NCBI RefSeq assembly: GCF_012034935.1
Contig: NZ_JAATEN010000001.1
Coordinates: 452,659-516,658 of the forward strand
Source: Streptomyces zingiberis
GTDB lineage: Bacteria; Actinomycetota; Actinomycetes; Streptomycetales; Streptomycetaceae
DNA length: 64,000 nucleotides
Direction of reading: 5' to 3'
Below the pieces are notes generated by a model. It made no database searches and had not been told where the DNA came from. It worked only from the letters and a program-made list of their open reading frames with translations. The position numbers were made by a program, and so were the translations under genes. Shown here piece after piece: positions 6,445-13,576 of the stretch; position 1 is the stretch's first letter; each line of letters begins with the position of its first letter.

Positions 6445-6798
6445 GTGCGTACCATCCGAGTGGAGACCTCCGGCGCGACGATCCTGCTGACCGAGGCCCC
6501 GGAGACCAAGGTCCGGGACCGGAACACGGGCGAGGTCGCCAAGGACGCCAGGACCGGTGAGACGCTGATGACCGTCGGCGTCGTGCACATCGAGGACGGC
6601 GAATCCTCGCTGGTCAAGGTGACGGTTCCGGAGAGCGGCATCGCGGAGGGGCTGGTCCTCGGGGCGCCGGTCTCGCTGCCGGGGCTGGTGGGCCGTCCGT
6701 GGGACAACGTCTTCAACGGCCAGCAGCGGTTCGGGATCGCCTTCCGCGCCACGGCCGTCGTCCCGGGCACGCTCCCGGCGGCGGGGGAGTCGGCCTGA
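6445..6798 (+). CDS. Conserved small AICE protein at the Pra position
   Basis: This is a 117-aa protein starting at GTG 6445 (GGGGAAG upstream); its TGA overlaps the ATG of the FtsK-type gene. It begins VRTIRVETSGATILLTEAPE and is beta-rich, with a KVTVPESGIAEGL patch and a conserved-looking WDNVFNGQQRFGIAFRA near the end. In pSAM2 the gene at this place, pra, activates replication, excision and integration and is the main KorSA target. The twin operators upstream support an equivalent job, but I infer this from position; sequence similarity to Pra cannot be judged here. Confidence 0.75.
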   Translation: MRTIRVETSGATILLTEAPETKVRDRNTGEVAKDARTGETLMTVGVVHIEDGESSLVKVTVPESGIAEGLVLGAPVSLPGLVGRPWDNVFNGQQRFGIAFRATAVVPGTLPAAGESA

Positions 6799-8177
6799 TG
6801 GCGGACCTCTCGACGCTCCTGGAAGTGGGTGGCCCCCTCGCCGCACTCGGTGGCGGGGCCGCCTACGCCCGGGCCCGGCACCCGGCCGTGTACTGGTCGG
6901 CGGTCGGCCTGCCGGTGTCCACGGCGCGGCTGCTGACCTCCTACGCCTCGGTCATGGAGGCGTGCGGGCTGACGGTCCCGCCGTCCCGGCTCCGGGTCCT
7001 GGCGGTCCGGGCCACCACTCGCCGGGAGGTCAGGCCCGTCCCGCCCCGCCGGGGTCTGCTCCGGCCGACCTCGACCGGGCTGCGGCTCCGGCTGCGGCTC
7101 GCCCCGGGTCAGGAACCGGCGGACGTGGCGGCCTCGGCGGAACGGCTCCGCCACGCCTGGGGCGTGCACTCCGTGTACGTCACCACCGTCCGGCCCGGGG
7201 TGGTCGAACTGCGGCTCGTCGGCTTCGACGTGTTGCGGCAGGTCCGGATGCCCGGCCGGGCCGGGGGCCGTCTCCTGTCGGCGCCGGTCGCGCTGCGGGA
7301 GGACGCCACGGCCTTCGTCCGCGACTACCGCGCCGTGCCGCATGAACTCGTCCTCGGCGCCACCCTGTCGGGGAAGTCCATGTACCTGCGGCACTTGGTC
7401 ACCGGGCTCGCCCGGCAACCGGTCGCGCTGGTGGGGATCGACTGCAAGCGGGGCGTGGAGCTGGCCCCCTTCGCGCCCCGGCTCTCGGCCCTGGCCACCG
7501 ACCCCGGGCAGGCGGCCGAGCTGCTGCCCGCCCTCATACGGCTGATGGAGGAGCGATACGACCTGATCAAGAAGCGGCAGGGCCTCGCCCCGGACACCCC
7601 GGCGGAGGACATCACCTCGGACGTGTGGGGGCTGCCGGAGGACGAACGGCCGGTGCCGGTCGTGCTGTTCGTGGACGAGGTGGCCGAGCTGTTCCTCGTC
7701 GCCACGCGGAAGGACGAGGAGCGGCGGGACGAGATGGTCACGCAGTTGATCCGCCTCGCCCAGCTCGGCCGCGCCGCCGGGATCCACCTGGAGGTGTGCG
7801 GGCAGCGCTTCGGCGCCGAGCTGGGCAAGGGCGCGACCATGCTCCGCGCTCAGCTCTCCGGCCGCGTCTGCCACCGGGTGAACGACGAGGCGTCGGCCAA
7901 GATGGCGCTCGGGGACATCGCCCCGGAAGCGGTCTCGGCGGCCTGCGCCATCGCGCCGGAGCGGCCCGGGCTGGCCGTGGCCGGGGACACCTCCGGCGGC
8001 TGGTCCCGCATCCGCACCCCGTATCTCTCGCTCGGTGATGCCGCCCGGATCTGCCGGGAGTCGGCCGACCTGGCGCCCCACCTGCCCGGGCTCGAACGCT
8101 TCCGGCCCGCCGTCCCCGTCCCGTCGGCTCCCTGGGCGTCGGCCCCGGCCGTCAAGCCCCGGCCGGCGACCGGCTGA
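6798..8177 (+). CDS. FtsK/SpoIIIE-type DNA translocase, TraSA-like
   Basis: This is a 459-aa protein starting at ATG 6798 in an ATGA overlap. A hydrophobic but helix-poor N-terminus precedes the motor domain. Walker A is GATLSGKS at about residue 187 and Walker B is VVLFVDEVAELF at about 288. A sensor-like stretch LAQLGRAAGIHLEVCGQRFG follows, then the arginine-rich segment with GRVCHRVNDEASAKMALGD. This family moves double-stranded plasmid DNA between mycelial compartments and is the only protein needed for primary transfer in Streptomyces. The gene lies downstream of the pra-position gene under the same operators. Confidence 0.93.
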   Translation: MADLSTLLEVGGPLAALGGGAAYARARHPAVYWSAVGLPVSTARLLTSYASVMEACGLTVPPSRLRVLAVRATTRREVRPVPPRRGLLRPTSTGLRLRLRLAPGQEPADVAASAERLRHAWGVHSVYVTTVRPGVVELRLVGFDVLRQVRMPGRAGGRLLSAPVALREDATAFVRDYRAVPHELVLGATLSGKSMYLRHLVTGLARQPVALVGIDCKRGVELAPFAPRLSALATDPGQAAELLPALIRLMEERYDLIKKRQGLAPDTPAEDITSDVWGLPEDERPVPVVLFVDEVAELFLVATRKDEERRDEMVTQLIRLAQLGRAAGIHLEVCGQRFGAELGKGATMLRAQLSGRVCHRVNDEASAKMALGDIAPEAVSAACAIAPERPGLAVAGDTSGGWSRIRTPYLSLGDAARICRESADLAPHLPGLERFRPAVPVPSAPWASAPAVKPRPATG

Positions 8178-8269
8178 CCGGCCCTTCCCCTCCTCGGTCG
8201 GCGCGACCGCCTCGCGCCAAGTCCCTACCCCTGCCATGCCGGAAACCGGATGAGAGGACGTGAACGCAG

Positions 8270-8479
8270 ATGTCCGAACGACCCACCGCGCGGGAGATCG
8301 CCGCCTTCCTGACCGACCTGCGGGCCAGCCGCCGCACCGACAACACCGAGTCGGCCGAGCTGCTGGCCCGGAAGGCGGATCTCCTGGAGCGGATCGCAGC
8401 CAGCATGCCCGGCGACATCGAGGCGGCCGAGGTCGCCCGCATCGCCCGGGCCGCCGCCGACAAGGCCGCGGGGAGCTGA
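8270..8479 (+). CDS. Small conserved AICE protein (69 aa)
   Basis: This protein starts at ATG 8270, after a 92-bp gap with GAGAGGAC upstream. It is all helix: MSERPTAREIAAFLTDLRAS, then RRTDNTESAELLARKADLLE and a tail rich in Ala and Arg. Short helical proteins of this type sit between traSA and the spd genes in many AICEs and are usually left as hypothetical. It ends 1 bp before the next start, so it belongs to the same operon. Confidence 0.75.
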   Translation: MSERPTAREIAAFLTDLRASRRTDNTESAELLARKADLLERIAASMPGDIEAAEVARIARAAADKAAGS

Positions 8480-8480
8480 C

Positions 8481-9197
8481 GTGATGCACCGCTCCCTCGC
8501 CCGTGTTGACGCCGTACTCGTCCAAGCCGTCATCGCCGCCGCGTTGTCCTTCGCGCACCTGCACGACCTCGCGGCGGCGGCCGGACAGGACGGGTGGAAG
8601 GCGTGGGCCTACCCGGTCTCCGTGGATCTGCTGCTCGTGGCCGCCTGGCGGCGGCTGCGGTCCGGGCGGGACCGGGCGGCCGGGTGGTGCTGGTTCGTCA
8701 TCGCGCTCGCCGCCTCCCTCGGAGCGAACGTCGCCACGGCCGGGCTCCTCGACCTGGACGACGTCCCGGACTGGCTCCGCATCCTCGTCGCCGGATGGCC
8801 GGCCGTGGCCTTCCTCGGCGGAACGCTGCTGGCGCACTCGGGGCCTGCGGAGGAAGCGGCACCCGAACCGGCGGACGTGGTGGAGGCGGAGCGGGAGGAC
8901 GTTGCCGAGCAGGTGACCGCCCCGCCGCCCCCGGCACCGGACGCGGCTCCGGCAGCCCCGCCCGAGCAGGAGCAGGAGCCCGACCCCGCGCCCGTGGCGG
9001 ACCCCGTTCCGGAGCCGGAGCGCGCTCCGGACCCCGTACCGCCCGCCGTCCCCGTCCCCGCCGCCCTCGTCGAGCACGCCCGCAAGCTCGCCGCCGACCA
9101 CCGCACCCGCACCGGAACCCCCATCGACGCCCCGACCCTCCGCGCCCGCCTCGGCGTCCCCGCGCCGATGGCCGAAGCCCTCACAGCCCGTCTCTGA
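8481..9197 (+). CDS. DUF2637-type membrane spread protein (SpdB-like)
   Basis: This is a 238-aa protein starting at GTG 8481 or ATG 8484. About four membrane helices fill residues 8-120: AVIAAALSFAHLHDLAAAAG, WAYPVSVDLLLVAAWRRL, WCWFVIALAASLGANVATAG and ILVAGWPAVAFLGGTLLA. A long Pro/Ala/Glu-rich cytosolic region and a short C-terminal helix-turn-helix-like piece follow (GTPIDAPTLRARLGVPAPMA). This is the usual layout of DUF2637 proteins of Streptomyces mobile elements, which help intramycelial spread of the plasmid. Confidence 0.88.
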   Translation: MMHRSLARVDAVLVQAVIAAALSFAHLHDLAAAAGQDGWKAWAYPVSVDLLLVAAWRRLRSGRDRAAGWCWFVIALAASLGANVATAGLLDLDDVPDWLRILVAGWPAVAFLGGTLLAHSGPAEEAAPEPADVVEAEREDVAEQVTAPPPPAPDAAPAAPPEQEQEPDPAPVADPVPEPERAPDPVPPAVPVPAALVEHARKLAADHRTRTGTPIDAPTLRARLGVPAPMAEALTARL

Positions 9198-9220
9198 CCA
9201 CCCACGAGAGGAGAACCACC

Positions 9221-9412
9221 ATGCCCGCCAACCGCCGTTTCCGCTCCGTCACCCGCGTCGGCCCCGTCCAGGTCGGCACCGCCTACGACGGCCGGGGCCG
9301 CGAGAAGCACACCGCCGCGTGCACCGCGCCGCGCTGCGGCTTCTCCGCCGACTACGACAGCCGCGCCGCCGCAGAGCTGGCGGCCCGTACCCACCGCTGC
9401 CCCGTCCGCTGA
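9221..9412 (+). CDS. Mobile element transfer protein (SpdA-like, 63 aa)
   Basis: This protein starts at ATG 9221 with GAGAGGAG upstream. It opens MPANRRFRSVTRVGPVQVGT, passes through a Cys pair in CTAPRCGF, then ends AAELAARTHRCPVR with a third Cys. This short family recurs between spdB and repSA in many Streptomyces AICEs and is commonly called a mobile element transfer protein. The Cys/His set suggests a small zinc-binding or nucleic-acid-binding module; the exact function is unknown. Confidence 0.85.
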   Translation: MPANRRFRSVTRVGPVQVGTAYDGRGREKHTAACTAPRCGFSADYDSRAAAELAARTHRCPVR

Positions 9413-9436
9413 CCGCCGAAAGGGACCCGAACCCCC

Positions 9437-9631
9437 GTGACTGTCTCCCTGCCCCTCGTCCTGGTGCTCGGCCTCATCGCCTGGGGCGCGATCCGCTTCC
9501 TCGGCGTCCGGCTCTGGCTCGTCGTGTTGATCGCGCTGTTCGGCTTCTGGCTCTCGGACACCTTCCTGGCGCCCGCCATCGAGTCCGGCACGCGCTCCGG
9601 CGTGGACGTCATCAACGGCACACATGACTAG
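9437..9631 (+). CDS. Small membrane spread protein (64 aa)
   Basis: This protein starts at GTG 9437 with GAAAGGGA upstream. It has two adjacent hydrophobic helices, LPLVLVLGLIAWGAIRFLGV and LWLVVLIALFGFWLSDTFLA, then a short hydrophilic tail. Two-helix peptides like this are part of the spd cluster in pSAM2-type elements and probably form the spread complex with the DUF2637 protein. The next operator overlaps its last codons. Confidence 0.8.
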   Translation: MTVSLPLVLVLGLIAWGAIRFLGVRLWLVVLIALFGFWLSDTFLAPAIESGTRSGVDVINGTHD

Positions 9632-9641
9632 ACGAGTAGAT
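9628..9641. promoter_or_regulatory. Operator-like motif before the spdD/rep unit
   Basis: CTAGACGAGTAGAT lies 16 bp before the 9657 start and is identical over 14 bp to 6419-6432. It overlaps the stop codon of the preceding gene and implies a separately controlled promoter for spdD and probably repSA. Confidence 0.6.
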
Positions 9642-9656
9642 GTGAAAGGACTTCCG

Positions 9657-9905
9657 ATGTTCCTGCCCCAGTACCCGGACAACCCCACTCCGCCGCCCGC
9701 CCACCGGCATGTACCGGCCGACCCGGCGCCCCTCGCGCGCCCGGCCGCCCCGGCGGTCTCCGTCACCACCGGCGCCGTCGTCGCGCTGATCACGGGCGGT
9801 GTGGTGCTGACGGCCCTGCTCGCCGCCGTCGCTGTCACGGCCGTGTCGGTGGCCGTCGCGGCCGTCGTCCTGCGCTCCCTGCTCCGCGACCACCACCGCC
9901 GCTGA
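9657..9905 (+). CDS. SpdD-like membrane protein (82 aa)
   Basis: This protein starts at ATG 9657 with GAAAGGA upstream. It has a Pro-rich cytosolic N-terminus (MFLPQYPDNPTPPPAHRHV) and one long hydrophobic stretch of about 45 residues rich in Val and Ala, enough for two helices, closed by the basic tail LLRDHHRR. Size, Pro-rich start and location directly before repSA match the SpdD proteins of AICEs, which assist spread within the recipient mycelium. Confidence 0.82.
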   Translation: MFLPQYPDNPTPPPAHRHVPADPAPLARPAAPAVSVTTGAVVALITGGVVLTALLAAVAVTAVSVAVAAVVLRSLLRDHHRR

Positions 9906-9997
9906 CGCGGCCGACTCCCGGGGCGGCCCTGATACCGCCAAGCATCCGCCGCCCCGGGAGCACTGCCCCTCCTGACCGACGCCAGAAGGAGAGACCC

Positions 9998-11392
9998 ATC
10001 ATCCCCCGCACCACCCCGCCGCCGCTGGCCGAACTCGGCACCCTGGCGGCATACGGCACGCTGCCCGGTCTGCTGCGGCAGCTCTCGGGCCTCGGCGGCT
10101 GCACCCGGCCCATACGCCTCGACGGCCACCGCACCGAACACGAACTCGACACCCGCACCGGCGAGATCGGCGCCGTCCTGCGCCGCCTGGACTCCGCCGA
10201 CCTGCCCGCCGGCCAGCTCCTCGTCCGCTGCAACAACCGCCGCGTGACGCGCTGCCCGTCCTGCGCGGAGGTCTACCGGCGCGACACCTTCCAACTGATC
10301 ACCTCCGGCCTGCGCGGCGGCAAGGGCGTACCCGAGCGCGTGGCCGCGCACCCGCGCGTCTTCGCCACCTTCACCGCGCCCGGCTTCGGCCCCGTCCACA
10401 ACCGCCCCACCGGCCCGGCCGGTTCCGTCCGCCGCTGCCGCTGCGGCGCGCTCCACGGCCAGGACGACGCGGTACTCGGCACCCCGCTGGACCCGGCGGC
10501 CTACGACTACGAGGCGGCCGTGCTGTGGAACGCGCACGCCGGGGCGCTGTGGCGGCGCTTCTCCATCTACCTGCGCCGGGAGGTCGCCAAGCGCGCGGGC
10601 CTGACACAGCGCACGCTGAAGGATCACGCGCGGGTGTCCTTCGCCAAGGTGGCCGAGTACCAGAAGCGCGGCGCCGTCCACTTCCATGCCGTGATCCGCC
10701 TCGACGGCCCCGGCGGCGGTGACACCCCGCCCCCGTCCTGGGCCACGGCCGAGCTGCTGACCGACGCCATCCGGGCCGCCGCCACTGCCGTCCGCGTGGA
10801 CGGCCCCACCCTCGACGGCCGCCCGCACGTCTTCACCTTCGGCCGCCAGCTCGACGTCCGCACGATCCGCGGCGCCGACTTCGACGGCGGCCGGGAGCTG
10901 ACCGAACGCGCGGTCGCCGCGTACATCGCCAAGTACGCCACCAAGGGCGCCGAGACTGCGACCGGGGCTCTGGACCGGCCGTTGAAGTTCGTCGCCGAGC
11001 TGGCCGGCCTCGACATCGGCGACCACGCCCGCCGCCTGATCCGCACCGCCTGGCGCCTGGGCGCCCGCAGGAAACTCGCCCATCTGCGGCTCCAGGCATG
11101 GGCCCACATGCTCGGCTTCCGGGGCCACTTCTCCACCAAGTCCCGCGCCTACTCCACCACCCTCGGCGCCCTCCGTGACGCCCGTGCCGCCTGGCGCCGC
11201 GCCCAAGCCGCAGCAGCAGCGGCCGACATGGCAGCAGGCGCCGCCGGGGCCGAGATCGAGCCGGAGACGACGTACGTCCTCGCGCACTGGGTCTTCGCCG
11301 GAACCGGCCTCTCCCGCGCCGAGGAATGGCTCTCCGCCTCCCTCGCCCCCGCGCCCGCCCCCGGTTCGGAAGGAGCACCGACCCATGACTGA
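9998..11392 (+). CDS. RepSA-type replication initiator with apparent ATC start
   Basis: This is a rolling-circle initiator of about 464 aa. CPSC (residues 86-89) fits the Cys pair of the family. VAEYQKRGAVHFHAVIRLDG is the HUH-like His-x-His motif, and YIAKYATKG holds the presumed catalytic Tyr. Coding potential begins at about 9998 (PLAELGTLAAYGTLPGLLRQ), but no ATG, GTG or TTG lies in frame before GTG 10244. The best ribosome site, GAAGGAGAG at 9985-9993, points to ATC 9998. So either ATC initiates, a former ATG has mutated, or a shorter protein starts at 10244 and would lose conserved sequence. The 3' end overlaps xis by 8 bp. Confidence 0.85.
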   Translation: MIPRTTPPPLAELGTLAAYGTLPGLLRQLSGLGGCTRPIRLDGHRTEHELDTRTGEIGAVLRRLDSADLPAGQLLVRCNNRRVTRCPSCAEVYRRDTFQLITSGLRGGKGVPERVAAHPRVFATFTAPGFGPVHNRPTGPAGSVRRCRCGALHGQDDAVLGTPLDPAAYDYEAAVLWNAHAGALWRRFSIYLRREVAKRAGLTQRTLKDHARVSFAKVAEYQKRGAVHFHAVIRLDGPGGGDTPPPSWATAELLTDAIRAAATAVRVDGPTLDGRPHVFTFGRQLDVRTIRGADFDGGRELTERAVAAYIAKYATKGAETATGALDRPLKFVAELAGLDIGDHARRLIRTAWRLGARRKLAHLRLQAWAHMLGFRGHFSTKSRAYSTTLGALRDARAAWRRAQAAAAAADMAAGAAGAEIEPETTYVLAHWVFAGTGLSRAEEWLSASLAPAPAPGSEGAPTHD

Positions 11393-11597
11393 CCGCCTGC
11401 TGTCCGTGGCCGAGGTTGCCGAGTGGCTGGGCACCACCGAGCGCTTCCCCCGCCGCCTGGTGGCCGAACGGCGCGTGACCTTCGTCAAGGTCGGCCGTCA
11501 CGTCCGGATACCCGAGTCGGCGTTGGCCGACTTCATCGACGCCAACACGGTCCGGCCGATGCAGCGCCGCCGTCCTCGCTACGGGAGGGCTGCCTGA
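11385..11597 (+). CDS. xis: Excisionase (Xis), helix-turn-helix type
   Basis: This is a 70-aa protein starting at ATG 11385, with GGAAGGAG upstream, inside the end of repSA. The MerR-like helix-turn-helix SVAEVAEWLGTTERFPRRLV is followed by VTFVKVGRHVRIPESALADF, the standard Streptomyces AICE excisionase pattern. With Int it directs excision of the element from tRNA-Gly. Its TGA overlaps the ATG of int, so rep, xis and int are translated from one message. Confidence 0.9.
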   Translation: MTDRLLSVAEVAEWLGTTERFPRRLVAERRVTFVKVGRHVRIPESALADFIDANTVRPMQRRRPRYGRAA

Positions 11598-12790
11598 TGG
11601 GCAACAGCAAGGGGAGCCGCCGCCGCTTCGGGTCCGTCCGCCAGTACCGTTCCGGCCGGTGGACCGCCGGTTACCGGGCCCTCGACGGCCAGGAGTTCCG
11701 CTCTCCCGAGACGTTCGCGACCAAGCGGGACGCCGAGATCTGGCTCTCGCAGATTGAGGCCGACCTGAGCCGCGGGGACTGGCAGGACCCGGACGCGGGC
11801 GCGGTGAACTTCAAGGAATACGCGCTGCAATGGGTCGTTGAGCGCGGGCTGTCGGCCACCACGGAGGAGCTGTACCGGCGGCTTCTCCGGCTCCACATCC
11901 TGCCGGCCTTCGAGGGCCGGGACCTGGACGAGATCACCCCGCCCCGGGTCCGGAGCTGGCGGACGGAACGGCTGGCCACGACCGGTGCCGCAACGACCGT
12001 GGCCAAGGCATACCGGCTGCTCAAGGCCATCATGGAAACAGCGGTTGACGACGAACTCATCCGCCGGAACCCGTGCCGTATCAAGGGCGCGGGCAAGGAG
12101 TCGGCGGCCGAGCGGCGGATCGCCACCGTCGGCCAGGTGGACGCGCTCGCCAACGCCGTCGGACCGCGCTGGCGGCTGATGGTCTACCTCGGCGCCTACG
12201 GCCCGATGCGCCCGGAGGAACAGGCCGAGCTGCGGCGGAAGGATGCCGACCTGGACGCCCTGACCGTGACCGTTCGCATGGCGGCGCCCGAGCTGACCAC
12301 CGGACGGCGGGCGGTGGGCGACACCAAGTCGGCGGCGGGCAGGCGCATCGTCGTGCTCCCGGCCTTCCTCCGCACCGAGCTGCGGCGCCATCTGGACTGG
12401 TACGCGGAGAAGGGCCCGGACGGGCTGCTGTTCGTGGGAGAGAAGGGCAAGCCGTTCCGGCGCTCGACGTTCGGCCGGAAGTGGCGCCGGGCGCGGGCCG
12501 CTGTCGGGCTGCCGGAGGGCTTCCGCTTCTATGACCTCCGGCACACCGGGCACACCCTCGCCACCCGCTCGGGGGCGACGCTCAAGGACACGATGGTCCG
12601 GGCCGGCCAGTCCTCGGAGCGGGCCGCGCTGATCTACCAGCACTCGGACCTCGGGCGACAGCAGGAGGTCGCCACGGGGCTGGACGAGCTGGTGCGCACC
12701 GAGCGCCGGAAGTCCGCCGGGAAGGCCGACGCGGGGCCTTCTGGTGCGGATCTGGTGCAAGACGCCTGGCGTGGTCTGGACCACAGATAA
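11597..12790 (+). CDS. int: Tyrosine integrase of the AICE
   Basis: This is a 397-aa site-specific recombinase starting at ATG 11597 (ATGA overlap with xis). Residues 1-60 form the arm-binding part (FGSVRQYRSGRWTAGYRALD), about 70-165 a core-binding domain, and the rest the catalytic domain. The first Arg is in GPMRPEEQAEL, box II is FYDLRHTGHTLA (R315, H316; Tyr replaces the usual first His), and GQSSERAALIYQH carries the nucleophile Y347. The normal GHSS is GQSS here. It recombines attP with the tRNA-Gly(CCC) 3' half. The last six codons and stop lie inside the right direct repeat, and the arm-type repeats lie in its 3' coding end. Confidence 0.95.
   Translation: MGNSKGSRRRFGSVRQYRSGRWTAGYRALDGQEFRSPETFATKRDAEIWLSQIEADLSRGDWQDPDAGAVNFKEYALQWVVERGLSATTEELYRRLLRLHILPAFEGRDLDEITPPRVRSWRTERLATTGAATTVAKAYRLLKAIMETAVDDELIRRNPCRIKGAGKESAAERRIATVGQVDALANAVGPRWRLMVYLGAYGPMRPEEQAELRRKDADLDALTVTVRMAAPELTTGRRAVGDTKSAAGRRIVVLPAFLRTELRRHLDWYAEKGPDGLLFVGEKGKPFRRSTFGRKWRRARAAVGLPEGFRFYDLRHTGHTLATRSGATLKDTMVRAGQSSERAALIYQHSDLGRQQEVATGLDELVRTERRKSAGKADAGPSGADLVQDAWRGLDHR
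12740..12759. other. Paired integrase arm-type repeats, right arm
   Basis: TCTGGTGCG at 12740-12748 and TCTGGTGCA at 12751-12759 repeat with an 11-bp period, as do those at 901-920 on the other side. The sites lie in the last codons of int, 32 and 21 bp before the core repeat. Confidence 0.6.
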
Positions 12791-12864
12791 GGCCCAGGTC
12801 GCTGACCTGGGCCTTTGTCGTGGAGCGGGTGACGAGAATCGAACTCGCGCTCTGAGCTTGGGAA
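12772..12864. repeat. attR: right 93-bp direct repeat of the AICE
   Basis: This is the partner of 701-793. It contains the int stop codon, the shared terminator hairpin and the 3' half of the intact tRNA-Gly. Identity with attL ends at the anticodon loop. Confidence 0.93.
12791..12813. terminator. Bidirectional terminator of int and tRNA-Gly
   Basis: A perfect 10-bp stem GGCCCAGGTC / GACCTGGGCC has a 3-nt loop. It is followed by TTT on the plus strand (end of int, whose stop is 12788-12790) and by TTAT on the minus strand (end of tRNA-Gly). A near-copy is in attL at 721-741. Confidence 0.8.
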
Positions 12865-12894
12865 GCTCATGTTCTACCATTAAACTACACCCGC
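12821..12894 (-). tRNA. tRNA-Gly (anticodon CCC)
   Basis: This 74-nt cloverleaf includes an encoded CCA. The acceptor strands are GCGGGTG and CACCCGC, the anticodon stem TGAGC/GCTCA encloses the loop TTCCCAA (anticodon CCC), and the T-arm contains TTCGATT. The gene is restored by the element: its 3' half from the anticodon loop onward is part of the 93-bp attR repeat, and its 5' half is chromosomal. It serves as the AICE integration site and remains functional after insertion. Confidence 0.95.
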
Positions 12895-12942
12895 GCGTGC
12901 GGCCCCCGGAGGGGCTTCCGCGCCGCTAACTCTACCCCATCG

Positions 12943-12971
12943 AGGCCCCAGGCGTGTTCGCCGTGGGGCCT
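12943..12971 (+). terminator. Hairpin upstream of tRNA-Gly
   Basis: AGGCCCCA and TGGGGCCT form an 8-bp stem across a 13-nt loop, followed by TTTCCC on the plus strand. It sits upstream of the tRNA-Gly promoter side and may stop rightward read-through or be a chance fold; its role is uncertain. Confidence 0.35.
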
Positions 12972-13196
12972 TTCCCGTGGTGCGGGCGGGTGTGGTGGGT
13001 GGGCGCGGTGGCGGAGGGTGGTCGCCTGACGGAAAGGTGTTCGAGGCGCGCCGTGAAAGAACTGAGGCGTGCGGGAGTTGAGGCGTACGGTGGGGCGGTG
13101 CGGGCGTCGCGGGAGGGGCCTGCGGTGGCGTCGGAACCATCCCCTAATGTGGCGTATGTCCGCCCGCGTCTTCTGGGGATTGGGGAAAAGGACTCG

Positions 13197-13361
13197 ATGG
13201 AGCACACCGTCGTCCGCTGTGCCGAAGGGCACGTGTTCAGCACTGCTTCGTTCCCGATGCAGAACCTCGTCAGCGGCCGTCTGGGCCCTGGCCGCCTGCT
13301 GCGATGCCCGCGTTGCGCGCGGCTGCGCCATGCCGTCCCGGTCGGTGGCGGCAGGCGCTGA
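13197..13361 (+). CDS. Small zinc-ribbon-like protein (54 aa)
   Basis: This protein starts at ATG 13197 and reads [20 protein letters not shown], then [19 protein letters not shown]. The Cys-x3-His near the start and Cys-x2-Cys near the end make a four-ligand zinc-binding site. A strong terminator follows 7 bp after the stop. It is separate from dcd, which is 215 bp downstream. The role is unknown; small proteins of this kind are widespread in Streptomyces. Confidence 0.7.
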   Translation: MEHTVVRCAEGHVFSTASFPMQNLVSGRLGPGRLLRCPRCARLRHAVPVGGGRR

Positions 13362-13367
13362 CCCTTC

Positions 13368-13395
13368 GGCCGGCTGCCGTTCGCGGCAGCCGGCC
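13368..13395 (+). terminator. Terminator after the zinc-ribbon gene
   Basis: A perfect 12-bp stem GGCCGGCTGCCG / CGGCAGCCGGCC has a TTCG tetraloop, directly downstream of the stop at 13361. No T-run, as is usual in Streptomyces. Confidence 0.75.
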
Positions 13396-13576
13396 GTCGC
13401 GGGGAAAACCCCGCGAGGGAGGGCCGGCCGGCCCGGTTCGGCCCAGGCCTGACCCCCGCCGGGCCGCCGTCCGCCGTCCCGCGGCGCCGCTCGCGGCGTC
13501 CGTCGCCCCGCAGGGCGTGCGGGCCGGGCCGGGGCGGTGGCCGGCGGGGCGTGAGCGGTCGCGTAACCTTCGGTCC

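Larger units (their letters stand above)
701..12864 (+). mobile_element. Integrated AICE (pSAM2-like) in tRNA-Gly(CCC)
   Basis: This is an integrated actinomycete integrative and conjugative element of about 12.1 kb. The ends are 93-bp direct repeats (701-793 and 12772-12864) with three mismatches that contain the 3' part of a tRNA-Gly gene and its terminator. The gene order Nudix, GntR repressor, small protein, FtsK-type pump, Spd membrane proteins, RepSA-type initiator, Xis and Int matches the pSAM2 family, which excises, replicates by rolling circle and transfers double-stranded DNA between hyphae. All backbone genes look intact except that RepSA lacks a usual start codon. Cargo occupies 794 to about 4940 and is visibly less GC-rich than the chromosome. 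Confidence 0.93.

Noticed and set aside
6336..9101. Very long reverse-strand open frame opposite the transfer operon
   Set aside because: It mirrors the coding of traSA and spd genes on the plus strand, is dominated by Arg/Gly/Pro and has no recognisable domain.
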